Origin: Branchiostoma lanceolatum
Lineage: Eukaryota > Chordata > Leptocardii > Amphioxiformes > Branchiostomatidae
Assembly (NCBI RefSeq): GCF_035083965.1
Contig: NC_089723.1
Location: 31,995,193-32,059,192 of the forward strand
DNA length: 64,000 nt
Direction: 5' to 3'
Below, in pieces: positions 14,601-23,475 of this stretch (positions within the stretch are counted from its first letter, which is position 1; every line of letters starts with the position of its first letter). The notes under the pieces are model-generated. The model was given only the letters and a program-made list of their open reading frames with translations. It did no database searches and was not told the DNA's origin. A program made the position numbers and the translations under genes.

Positions 14601-17600
14601 CCCTGCCTCCACCACCTCCACAGGCAGGTAGTCTCTGTACTCCTTACTACCTGTACCTGGGGAGGGCATGTCCACTTTTTATACATACATACATACATAT
14701 TCATACTACAAATCAAGTTGGAGCGTTCACAAAGTTTAGTCTCTAGTATTCTCAGTTAAACATCATCTCGGTCAAGCCTTTTTCATTCAAACAAGTTTCC
14801 AACTCAATGAGGTTTTCTTTATAATATCTTGAAGTTCATAAATCGATGTAACGCTTGGAACCATTAATTCGACACCTTTACGCCAACGCACCATTGTATG
14901 ATAAATCAACAAGCGGACTTAAGAGTATTTCGGTAATCATTGACTGTATCGTGTACGTTGTTTTTGCCGCAATTGCTACATGTGTGTCACTCTTTCAAAT
15001 CATTGACATATCTCGGAAAAATTAGTCTTCAACATCGGACCCGATATGACGGCGCCTTGCGTAATCTGTTCCAAACGAACCATTAATCCGACAGTATACA
15101 ACAATGTCGCTGTTTACCGATAATTTTAATAGTCAGAACAACGGTTATTTCCTAATTTCTCTGTCAACCAACGGCCACTTACACTAGTTACTATAGGCGC
15201 CACATGTCACAGTCGGTACGCCCCCGATGCACTCAAGATACTGCGGTCAAAATAAATAGTCCTGAAAAACATCGTCCTGCGGCAGGTCCGTTCTTATGTT
15301 CCATTGCACTGTCGTGGCTATTATAAACCTTGAGATCTAATACTTGAGCCTGCTACAGCTATCGAAATGCGAGTAACTAACGTTTGCTTGCACTTCTGCC
15401 CGGTAAACAAAAATATATGCCAGGCGGAAACGGAAACTATCCTAACACAGGTCATCGGCCTGTACCAAGCGAACATCACTGCGGTTGAGGGGAGTAAGAC
15501 TCTCTTGTGTCGCTATCGTCTTAGCCGCTGTGGGAATATATGTTCCGGAAATATAAAAATGACAAGAGTCTTTAATAAAGAATGCAAAAGCTTTACTTTT
15601 ACATTAATTGCTGCCAAAATTCATTTATTTAATAGTATAACATTGTCATTGGCATGCTAAACCCGTAGTGAGACGGTTGGTATGGTCTTCAAGACCTGTT
15701 TGCACTAGCTTACACGTGGCTCCGGACTTTTACATTTGAAAATAGGGGAAAATAGAAAGAGTAGTTAAGTTGTTGACGTCGGTTACTATTTCCAATTGCT
15801 GATGATGTATAAACACTTGTTGGACATGCCTATTTAATAATCCAAGACAGGAAAGGGGAAAAATGAATGAATAGATAAATATAAATGACTGCGTCGTCTG
15901 CTATTCCTCACGTGATCACCCGTATGATTCTGGGAATATTCAAAATGGCGGTTTCCGACGGCGCGCGTTCGCAAAGCCTCTGGATAATTCGCGCTTTGTT
16001 TGGATCAAGGACAAAACTAGACTTATTTGCTGTTATTGACGGACATATTGTTTATTCCTCTTTTGATCAATACAAGTATAGATATGTAATGTGATGATAT
16101 GAAGAAGAAAATGTCGACATTGTGACGGTGTGTGACCGCTGCTCCCTCTCCCATGACATACATAACGTTAAAACCAACGGTTAGTAAATTGACGACCTCG
16201 TCATTGCAAAGTTTGATCTTCATGAACTTACGACTGTACCTTTTTGACGTCAGTACTTAACTCGTATTGGAATGCAATTAACAGTTTTTGCATCAACCTG
16301 CTGAATCTTAATTGGCAAGCCAATACTTAAAAGTGTCGAATTAAAAGGGTGTCGAATTAATGGTTCCTAGCGTATGCTATATTGTATGTTTAAACAAAAT
16401 TCTATTTTCATGCACATGTCTTCATAATCAAGTTCTGCATTAATGTGCACTAATTATAAGTCCCTGTATTCATCTAACAGATCTAGAATTAAGTTAGTCT
16501 ACCTGTTCAATGCAATTGTGTGGCAATTAAGGGGAAAACCCTTAATTGCCACACAATTGCATTGAACATATTCTTAGTTTCCCTTTCTTTCCTTCTCAAC
16601 ATTGCACATCATTGTTGTTTTACTACAACAATGAATCTTTTAAAGCATTTGGACAGATGGACTTGGTCCTGGTTTGACATGTATTCAAAGAACACCACCA
16701 TTTGGCAGACCATCCTGTCTATCTGGTGTACTACAATGTAGCACTTAATACTGCTAATATTTCTTTTCATAAATCATTACAACTATTCTATGACTCCTTG
16801 TAATCCTGAACAAATGATTATAACTTACTTTTTCCTTTCTCCTGAAGACCAGCAACTAAGGACTCATAGATGTCATGTGCAGCCCGCAGGTCTGGCCAAA
16901 AGTTATTCAGATACTCCCCCATGTTAACAACAAAGACTCCTGGCGTCATGGGGCCATACTCCTCTTGGATCTGTGAAAAAAAAATAGTGGAAAAAACAAC
17001 ACTTAAGGTTGGAAAATAAAGCCTGCAATAACGTTGCATACATTTTCATGTCCATACTGTGGCCAGGACTGCCATGCAAGGATGGGACTGACATTGACTG
17101 ATTGAGTCACACAAGATATTGCCCATGGCAATAACATCAGAGTGGAGAGAGATGGAAGGATGCCTACTACTAATGTTGCAATACGATAATATGGTGCTTC
17201 ATTTCTGAACTACAGAAACTCTACTAGTACATATGCATACTAGTACACACTAGTACAAGAAACCTTGTAGGGAATACAGCCTGAGTGTACCTACCTGTGG
17301 ATCCTCTGACAGTACCACCACAGGGATCTGTCCTGCCAGGTGGTTATAGTACCACTCCGCTGCTTTGTACGTGGACCTGGAAAATAAAACATATACATGT
17401 ATCCTTGCAAATTGTAACAGTACTTTCACTGCTGTGTGGGTATATATGTACTTGCAGCCTTTAAGTTTAAGTATCACCCACAGGTCATTTTTTTAAAAGT
17501 AAGCTATAGATACCTAAGGCCATGTTGATTTGATCCCATATGGATGATATCCTCTGGGAAGCCCAAAATATGATGGAAGCGTGCAAATAAAATAAAAAGT

Positions 17601-19235
17601 TTGGCCAAATAAAAGTTGCCTTCATTATGAAATCTACATGGTCAGGAAGGATTAATAAAACTGAACACATGTACACAGTGTTTAGTTATATTGATGTGCG
17701 TGCGGATGTCATCCATATAATCAAATCAACATGGCCTAAGTTAATGACAAAAAGCAATCTGACCTTGACTGCCATTTCTCCAAGGTTTCTCCGTGCTCCC
17801 TGGGACAGTAGGCGTACTGCTGGAACTCGTTGGCAAACACTCCGCACTCCTGTCGCGGGTCTCGCAGGAGATTCCTCAGCCGGTTGTGCGCACGTCTGCC
17901 GGCCTGATGCTGCATCTGTGTGGATACACAAAACCATTTGAGCATTTAAGATACATTGAAAAATGGCATTCTTAAGGTTTAGAATCTATATATGCTGGGG
18001 TTGTGACGACTTTTTGCCTAAGATTTTTTCTGCATATCAAACAAGCTGACAATACTTTTTAATCATGAAATGAATGCCAACATAAATCTAAATGACTAAA
18101 ATGAATATATAAAAGCAAGGAAGGAAGGAAGGAAGAAAGAAAGAAAGAAAGAAAGAAAGGAAGGAAGGAAGGAAGGAAGGAAGGAAGGAAGGAAGGAAGG
18201 AAGGAAGGAAGGAAGGAAGGAAGGAAGGAAGGAAGGAAGGAAGGAAGGAAGGAAGGAAGGAAGGAAAGAGAAAAGAAGCGAAAAAGAAACTACCATGCGC
18301 ACTACTAGCACCAACTAGGCACAGCCTTATTACTCTTAAGGGTACCTACTGGCTGAACTTCAAGGTGAACATTCAAGATGAACATAAATCTGTGGCCAGA
18401 CATCAAAATTTCAGATGTTGTCTTGATTCTAAAAGATCATGACAAAGTTTTAAAAGACTGTCATAAAAATTGAAATTGCCCAATGCATCTAAGGTCTGAG
18501 TATATTCTTTTATAAATTGAATTGTGTTGTTCAAATACAATATTGTACTCACACTGTGTACTACTGTGCCAGTGAACAGCACTCCCCTGATCTCAGGGAA
18601 CTCCAGGATTTCCAGATAATCCCTTGTAACCTGGTAGTCTGGAACTACGTAGTGGGTCACGTCTTTTGGCAGGAGGCCTGGACTTTCTGTAAACAGTTAC
18701 ACCACCTCCATCTTTAATGTCTATAATATGATAATGAGCAACAACAGACTAAAACATCATCTAAATGGCAAGGCCATTGACAGAATGTTAATAAGAATAT
18801 TTTGCACTACTGACAGGATTTTCCTGTCAATAGCCACTGCATTTTCTAAATATTTTACCATGGTCAATATTGACCAAAGGAGGGCATACATATATTTATA
18901 AGTATAGCAAAAACTCAAGTTTTTCTGCAAGCTAAATCTTAAATGCTTTATAGGAATATGCTCCCAAACAAGTGAGGCTGTGCTATTTGAATTATGATGG
19001 GGGTGATGAGATGTAGCAAATTTCTGATGGCAAACTGTCTCATAATGAAAGAACAGTTATATTGCAACATTGGAATATTGAACTGTAGTTGCTGAAAGGA
19101 CTGACCGTTTCTACACTCAGCCATGCACAGCCTGCTGTTACAGGAGACATCGTCCCTGAGGTAGTGTTCCCTCACCACCCGGACTGTCCGGCCGGTACCT
19201 GTCTTCAGCCGCAGGTGTTTCTCTGTCTTAATCAT
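2664..19235 (-). CDS. DIS3L: DIS3-like 3'-5' exoribonuclease, cytoplasmic exosome subunit
   Basis: RNase II family 3'-5' exonuclease of the cytoplasmic exosome (mRNA decay). The 28 coding exons in order are 19106-19235, 18553-18686, 17764-17915, 17295-17376, 16829-16970, 14518-14656, 14036-14098, 13655-13749, 13306-13451, 13113-13192, 12763-12916, 12175-12323, 11924-12022, 11623-11715, 11262-11364, 10869-10963, 8272-8428, 7629-7724, 7327-7412, 7035-7101, 5267-5354, 4987-5048, 4620-4730, 4044-4186, 3804-3892, 3556-3638, 3200-3337 and 2664-2837. All phases agree, giving 1049 aa (human about 1054). Domains are an N-terminal PIN-like region, cold-shock domains ([20 protein letters not shown]), the RNB domain and a C-terminal S1 domain. 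The RNB acidic cluster is complete ([14 protein letters not shown]475, D481, D483, D484), as is [14 protein letters not shown] at about 789-802. The PIN region has PDYQV where active DIS3 has PDTNV, so endonuclease activity is probably absent, as in human DIS3L. The start is the ATG at 19235, just after an in-frame TGA. Confidence 0.96.
2885..3093 (-). mobile_element. Non-LTR retrotransposon fragment, ORF2 C-terminus
   Basis: Lies in the last DIS3L intron, same strand as the gene. It encodes [19 protein letters not shown] and, shortly after, [10 protein letters not shown]. This GRPxKxW...DRAxWR pattern is typical of the C-terminal end of LINE-encoded reverse transcriptase proteins. It ends in a (TAC)n run at 2890-2909, a common type of LINE 3' tail. 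Only the terminal ~200 bp remain, so it is a dead 5'-truncated copy. The clade cannot be set from this. Confidence 0.7.
3113..3190. repeat. Dispersed intron repeat, copy 1 (pairs with 4853-4925)
   Basis: The block starting CATGGGGTTTTAAGGGTTTG and ending near GACCCAAGT recurs at 4853-4925 in the same orientation with scattered mismatches. Both copies lie in DIS3L introns. It is probably a relic of a small mobile element; no terminal repeats are visible. Confidence 0.6.
4337..4501. mobile_element. 165-bp foldback MITE flanked by TA
   Basis: The ends are inverted copies: CTCTCCAAG...GGTTCGGCTCCAGCTG on the left and CAGCTGGAGCCGAACC...CTTGGAGAG on the right, about 28 bp with a few mismatches. 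TA flanks both sides (4335-4336 and 4502-4503), which suggests a TA target duplication as in Tc1/mariner-type MITEs. There is no coding capacity. It lies in a DIS3L intron. Confidence 0.75.
4853..4925. repeat. Dispersed intron repeat, copy 2 (pairs with 3113-3190)
   Basis: Second copy of the block described at 3113-3190. It lies in the DIS3L intron between exons 4620-4730 and 4987-5048, and ends about 60 nt from the donor of the exon that encodes the RNB motif [14 protein letters not shown]. Confidence 0.6.
5376..6910. mobile_element. ~1.5-kb non-autonomous DNA transposon, copy A
   Basis: The left end, TAACGCTTGGAACCATTAAT and on through TCGACACC, is the inverted partner of the right end, GGTGTCGAATTAATGG and on through TTCCTAGCGTTA. 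These are terminal inverted repeats of about 28 bp with one mismatch. A TA flanks each side, as for Tc1/mariner-type insertion. The same element recurs at 14849-16373 in the same orientation, very similar by eye over its whole length. No transposase is encoded. A TATAAAC box lies about 45 nt before a short ORF at 5893, which is interrupted here by an inserted TA-rich run and a stop. The element fills most of a DIS3L intron (5355-7034). Confidence 0.85.
7522..7576. repeat. GACACA-type microsatellite
   Basis: Short run of the 6-bp unit GACACA followed by imperfect CA-rich sequence, in the DIS3L intron just below exon 7629-7724. Confidence 0.8.
7861..7884 (-). pseudogene. Duplicated fragment of DIS3L exon 7629-7724
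   Basis: This is a 24-nt stretch on the minus strand, preceded by a CTACAG acceptor-like hexamer. It encodes PLAVHETV, the first eight residues of the DIS3L exon at 7629-7724. All five differences from the true exon are synonymous. It then diverges and meets a stop two codons later. Further intron sequence from 7741-7806 also recurs at 8028-8090, so an exon-plus-intron segment seems to have been duplicated and then eroded. Confidence 0.6.
8137..8240. mobile_element. ~104-bp foldback element
   Basis: Inverted arms AGGATATTTGGAGTTTCTT (8137-8155) and AAGAAACTCCAAATATCCT (8222-8240) are perfect over 19 bp and surround ACACTGAAACGTCAGCAGG. A MITE-like foldback in a DIS3L intron with no coding capacity. 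Confidence 0.65.
8516..10696. mobile_element. 2.18-kb TA-flanked DNA transposon relic
   Basis: The ends CACGGTGGTC and GACCACCGTG are perfect inverted repeats, each flanked by TA (12 bp of symmetry with the TA, 13 with the next base). The element occupies nearly all of the DIS3L intron 8429-10868. I find no transposase and no long ORF. A YY1-like GCCGCCATCTTG lies near 10204. The terminal repeats are short, so the superfamily is uncertain: Tc1/mariner by the TA target site, with other TA-using families possible. Confidence 0.65.
12446..12531. repeat. 86-bp near-perfect hairpin
   Basis: The arms GTCTGAGTATTCAACATT...TAAGAGAATATTTA and their inverted copy are about 33 nt each with one mismatch, around a 20-nt AT-rich centre. 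It lies in the DIS3L intron 12324-12762 and looks like a mini-foldback element. No Dicer-type evidence can be seen from sequence alone. Confidence 0.7.
14849..16373. mobile_element. ~1.5-kb non-autonomous DNA transposon, copy B
   Basis: Second copy of the element at 5376-6910, same orientation, in the DIS3L intron 14657-16828. It has the same inverted ends; the right-hand TA is reached one base early, so one base seems lost there. The short ORF that is broken in copy A is open here (15367-15660, 97 codons, starts [19 protein letters not shown]) with a TATAAAC box upstream. It resembles no transposase I know and may be chance. An AAAATGGCGG (YY1-like) motif is present in both copies. Confidence 0.85.
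16505..16567. repeat. Perfect 63-bp palindrome (29-nt arms, 5-nt loop)
   Basis: Arms GTTCAATGCAATTGTGTGG...AAGGG and the exact inverse flank the loop GAAAA. It lies in the DIS3L intron, 130 bp right of transposon copy B. The arms show no mismatch, so it is either young or kept by gene conversion. The loop is shorter than in typical pre-miRNAs. Confidence 0.85.
18117..18268. repeat. AAGG/AAAG microsatellite, ~150 bp
   Basis: Almost pure AAGG repeats with a short AAAG interval near the left, in the DIS3L intron 17916-18552. The purine tract is long enough to be length-variable between individuals and to form triplex or H-DNA. Confidence 0.95.
18804..18840. repeat. Diverged copy of the TGACAGGAT palindrome
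   Basis: GCACTACTGACAGGAT then TTCCTGTCAATAGCCACTGC; same core as 63834-63866 with several changes. In the DIS3L intron 18687-19105. Confidence 0.5.
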
Positions 19236-20082
19236 GTTCACTCAGGTGAAGATCAAGAGTACTGTCATCTCCTGGCAAAAATCACAGACCACATGCTATC
19301 ATCTCGGCACTGTAAGTAATATTGTTTCATTCAATGTCATGAGCTTTGCAAAAAATTTGCATCAAATTCTAAAGCTGTAATGTGGGCAAACCAATGAGGT
19401 TTTTGGGCAAACTTTCTCTTCTCAAAATTAAAGTGGTCACCGCGGAGGTAACAATGAACTCGGGCGGTTGTGATCCTAACCCGCAGCATAGGATGTATCT
19501 GATAGTATGTAAATGCTTTATGGCGTCATTGATAAAAACTGTCATGATAAACGCTTTACAAAACCCATAAGTAGGTTGTAGACAAACCAACAAAATGAGG
19601 ACATACCAAGGTTTCATTCCAGCCGCCACTTCCAAAATGGCATAAACCAACGTGGTCAAATTCTTGAGGGAAGGTTCAAAATATATTTAACATGGTAGCA
19701 ACTCTATGGTCAAAATTACAACACTAAATCAAGCACAAATGAAAGCTTTATACTAAATTGTATTTCATGGTGTAACGTAGTTTTCTAATATATTTTTTTT
19801 GACGCTGACAAATAAGACCTGTTGGTCACCGAAGAACCCATTTTCTGAGTGGTCTCGTTCGTGACCTTTGACCACAACATGGCGCTAGAAACGACATTTC
19901 GTGAACAGTTTCTGTCATAAAACATAGAATTTTAGGTCGTAATTGTGCAGAAACGGAGAGTTGTGTGAATTTACAACACTGGAAGGTTTGTTAATAAGAT
20001 TTGCCGCTGCAAAGATAGTTGTGGACTCGACCTTGGGGATTAGAATCGCTTTTTACTTGGAATTCTTCAGCTGGGTAGCAAG
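19236..20082. promoter_or_regulatory. Divergent DIS3L / NSUN4 promoter interval
   Basis: About 850 bp separate the two start codons, which face away from each other. No TATA box is evident near either start. AACATGGCGC at 19876-19885 resembles a YY1 site and also opens a 13-codon upstream ORF (19879-19920) that would lie in the NSUN4 leader if transcription starts before it. A bidirectional promoter is inferred from spacing only. Confidence 0.5.
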
Positions 20083-22349
20083 ATGGGCAGTTGGAAAATC
20101 CAGAGAAAGCTACATGAATACATTTACAGTGCAACATCCCGCAGATTATTATCAACCACTTGTAAATACGGTGTCCTAACAACAGATTCTTCACCAAAGC
20201 TATGCACTGGGAACACGAGAATTAATTCACCTGTCAAATCACTGAAAAAAACTGTTGTAAAACTGCTTTCAACAGAGAGCCTTGCAGCACCTATTCATCC
20301 ATCAGGGCAACAGAATGTAAGGGACAGATTTAAGACAGGACAAAATGGTTCTAACACTGAAACCGTTGGCTTGGAAGATGTAAACACTCTTGGTCCTGTG
20401 GAAGAGAGAAGAGAGTTCAAGCACAGCAGGGTACCATCACAGCTTGTATTAGACCATTTTGACAGACAGTATGGGCAACAGTTTGGTTCAGAGTGGAGTG
20501 ACATCAGGGCTGCCCTTATGGCCCCCAAACTAAATGGCCTTCTTCTCAACAACTTTGCAAATGTGTCATCAAAATTAGCAACTATGCTGAAAGAACGCAG
20601 ACTACAGAATATTTTTGATATATGTGATATAAGTGGAAAAAACATGCAATTCCATTTGAATGAAGCGGATGGAGCAGAGAAAGACTTTGACTTACCATTT
20701 GAAAGAAATTGCAAGAAAACCAAGGATACAGATGCAAATCTGCAGTTTTACATACATCCAGAGAACAGACATGTTAGGTTCCCGAAGCTGAAGCACGTGC
20801 CCGGGCAGCTGAAGTCGTACTTTCTCCAGGGCGCGGCCTCCCTGCTGCCTGTGCTGGCCTTGGATGTACAGCAGGATGACAGTGTGTTGGACATGTGTGC
20901 TGCTCCGGGGGGAAAGTCTTTGGCCTTGTTGCAGACAGCAAAATTTGGTAATATTAACAACTATTTGATATAGCGCAACTGATATACATGTACATGTAGA
21001 GAGCTGTTGCATATTGCATTTTTACTTTTCCGGATCAAGTTCCGTGGGCCAGAGCTCGATCCTTGGTCGGCCCCAGTTCGGACATGTTGTAAGGGACTGC
21101 ATGCATAATTTCAGAAGGTGGAGTAAAGCTGTGTTTAAGAGAGCTTCATACATTAGCCTTGTCATCAGTCACCTGCTTTACCTTCCTTTATCTTTTACCT
21201 GCTTTAATGTAGGGGCCAATGCTTATAAGACTAGATTTTAGATACATGTAGCTGACTGATACTTGTTGAAAATAACATTATTTGTCTGGCAATCAAATTC
21301 TGTACATGAATAACCTTACAGTTTCTTCTACGACCCCCCAGGACTGCTGACCAGTAATGAGCCAGACCTGTGGAGGAAGCGTAGACTGGTGGACACACTG
21401 CAGTCATTTATCCCACAGGAGATACTGGACACCAGGGTGGATGTGACCAAACTCAGTGGTGTTCACTTTCAAGATGTGACTCCAAATGTATTTGACAAGG
21501 TACTCTGCACTTTCTCTAACTATATTTGTGACTTCAGCAAGATCTCTATTAGAGGCCACATCTCAAGACTTTCTGGAATATAGCTCTGGTTGTATAGGTC
21601 AGCAAATTGTCCAGAGATCTCGGTTCTGTGCCACTAGTTCCCTTTCCGTCATTCCTTTAAGGTGTCTTCATTCTACTGTATTCAGACACTGACTGAAGAC
21701 TTGGTCTGTGAACCTTTGTCTCAGGTCCTGGTGGATGCCCCCTGCTCCAATGACAGGAGCTGGCTGTATAACAAGAACATTGTTGGGATGAAAATGAGAA
21801 TGGAAGACAGAAGACACCTGCCAGAACTACAGGCTTCACTTCTGAGGTTAGCACATGGTTTTGTCACAGTATTACCATTTCCCTTGTTTAACAGATGTTT
21901 GTTCCCCTTTACCAAACTTATCAAAGACCATAGCTGGTCTTTGGATGCTCCTGTTGTTTCAGGCTTAGTAGTTTTCACAGTATTGTTTTGGTGTGTGGGT
22001 GTCATGTAGTGTTAACTTTAGCGTGTCAATGTACAAAAATATACATGTACATGTTAAGTCTGTTTTTTTTTGCAGATCAGCCCTAAATGCAGTGAAGCCA
22101 GGTGGCTCAGTGGTGTATGCAACCTGCACACTGTCACAGAAGGAGAATGATGACGTTGTGGAGTCTGTCCTAAAACAAGTCAGCAAGAACAACAAGTCCA
22201 GAATAGAAGTCACCAACCTAAATAACCTCACTAAAAACTTCCAGCAAGTGTTCAGGTTTGACTCTTTAACAAGATATGGGCAGCTTGTGCTGCCTTATCT
22301 TGATGCCAACTGGGGCCCAATGTACTTTGCAAAACTGAAAAAAAACTAA
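20083..22349 (+). CDS. NSUN4: Mitochondrial rRNA m5C methyltransferase NSUN4
   Basis: RsmB/NOP2-family methyltransferase. In human, NSUN4 methylates mitochondrial 12S rRNA and works with MTERF4 in mitoribosome assembly. Exons are 20083-20947, 21342-21499, 21725-21846 and 22076-22349, phases matched, 472 aa. The N-terminus (MGSWKIQRKLHEYIYSATSR) is basic and amphipathic, fitting a mitochondrial presequence. Family motifs follow: FDRQYGQQFGSEW, the AdoMet loop VLDMCAAPGGKSLALLQ, VLVDAPCSND with Cys348, and VVYATCTLSQKEND with Cys399. The Cys pair is the one used for release and catalysis in this family. The C-terminus NWGPMYFAKLKKN fits NSUN4. The Asp of the family SWDG-type motif reads as Ser here (TKLSG). 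The start is the first ATG after an in-frame TAG at 20041. AATAAA hexamers lie at 22448 and 22765. Confidence 0.93.
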
Positions 22350-23475
22350 AACTGACTACAAAATTTAAGTAAGTAACTCTGGGGTGAGACAAGGTGAGGG
22401 TGAACTCTATATTTTATCATCTTTCCGGATGTGATCAGTGCTATATGAATAAAGCAAGTTTGTTCAGGACCAAGGACAGGTCTGTGTGGATGGTGTTTGA
22501 TTTTCTATGCATATGCCAAGGCAGATCTCTTCAACTCTAAAGATGGTGTTCAGCACCAAGGACAGTTATGTCCAACTTTAAATGGTGTTCATCACCAAGG
22601 ACAGGTCTTTTCAACTCTGTACATTGTGTTCAGCACCAAGGATAGGTCTGTTCCACTACAAGTATATAGATGGACCCTTCTATATTGGGTATGGCTTGGA
22701 AACCATTCCGGGCATCACATGTCTATCACCTTCCATGGCTGCCAATCAAAAAATTCAAACAATGAATAAACTTGAACATTTTAATAACAATATACTGATG
22801 GCAACGACATTACATGTATGTGCATGTATAAGACTTGTAGTGGGAGATAGCCTTCTTCTTTAGATCTATAATAAAATGGGAGATATCATCTTGATGTAAC
22901 AACACAGATGCTTTGCACCATCAGGTTTGCTTTCCAATTATACAGGTATTAAAAAGTGGATTTCTAGATTTAAACAACATGTTCCTTAAAATGACTATCA
23001 TGCGTAACGCCCGTAAGGACAGACTGGTGGAAAATTAATAAAAGTAAATGTCATAAATGTTTATGCTTTAAATACTACTATAAGCTTTAAAATAATGCAA
23101 AAGATTTCAAACTTCTCTTACATACATAATTCATCCTTTGATGTCTTTCCTATCATCTACTTTTGGTCAAGTTACAAGTAGTCAGGCACACTTTGCTTTG
23201 CAACAACTGTTAACAACATTGCAATGGAAATGACAAGATTATTCACAGAAATGTAATTCTTTGTCCATATTCTCAGAAATGTAATGCCAAAGTGCTTCAT
23301 ATACTTTAGGTGGCACAGTTCAGTTTTAATGTTTGCATCAATATTTTTCTGGCAGTCTTCCTCTTCTAGGGTAGTGAAAGTTATTAAACATTTTTTAATA
23401 AGAACTATTAAACACTTTTCTGGCAGTGTAAGTTATTTAACACATTTTGGTCACATGATTTAAGGTTAAGACTGA
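22350..23475. other. Convergent interval between NSUN4 and TP53BP1
   Basis: No gene is seen. It holds two NSUN4 poly(A) hexamers (22448-22453 and 22765-22770), a minisatellite between them, and presumably the TP53BP1 3' UTR. Several ATTAAA hexamers occur on the minus strand near 23325 and 23395; I cannot choose between them. Confidence 0.5.
22462..22660. repeat. Imperfect ~42-bp minisatellite in the NSUN4 3' region
   Basis: Four to five imperfect units of the form GTTCAGCACCAAGGACAG followed by TCTTTTCAACTCT-like and TGGT sequence. If the second poly(A) signal is used, this array is part of the NSUN4 3' UTR. The core TTCAGCACCAAGGACAG recurs in the tandem array at 56153-56760. Confidence 0.75.

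Noticed and set aside
18096..18314. Open frame of repeated FLPS units
   Set aside because: Pure product of the AAGG microsatellite.
19236..19241. N-terminal extension of DIS3L from a GTG codon
   Set aside because: GTG is not a usual eukaryotic start; the ATG at 19235 aligns with the family start and an in-frame TGA lies just upstream.
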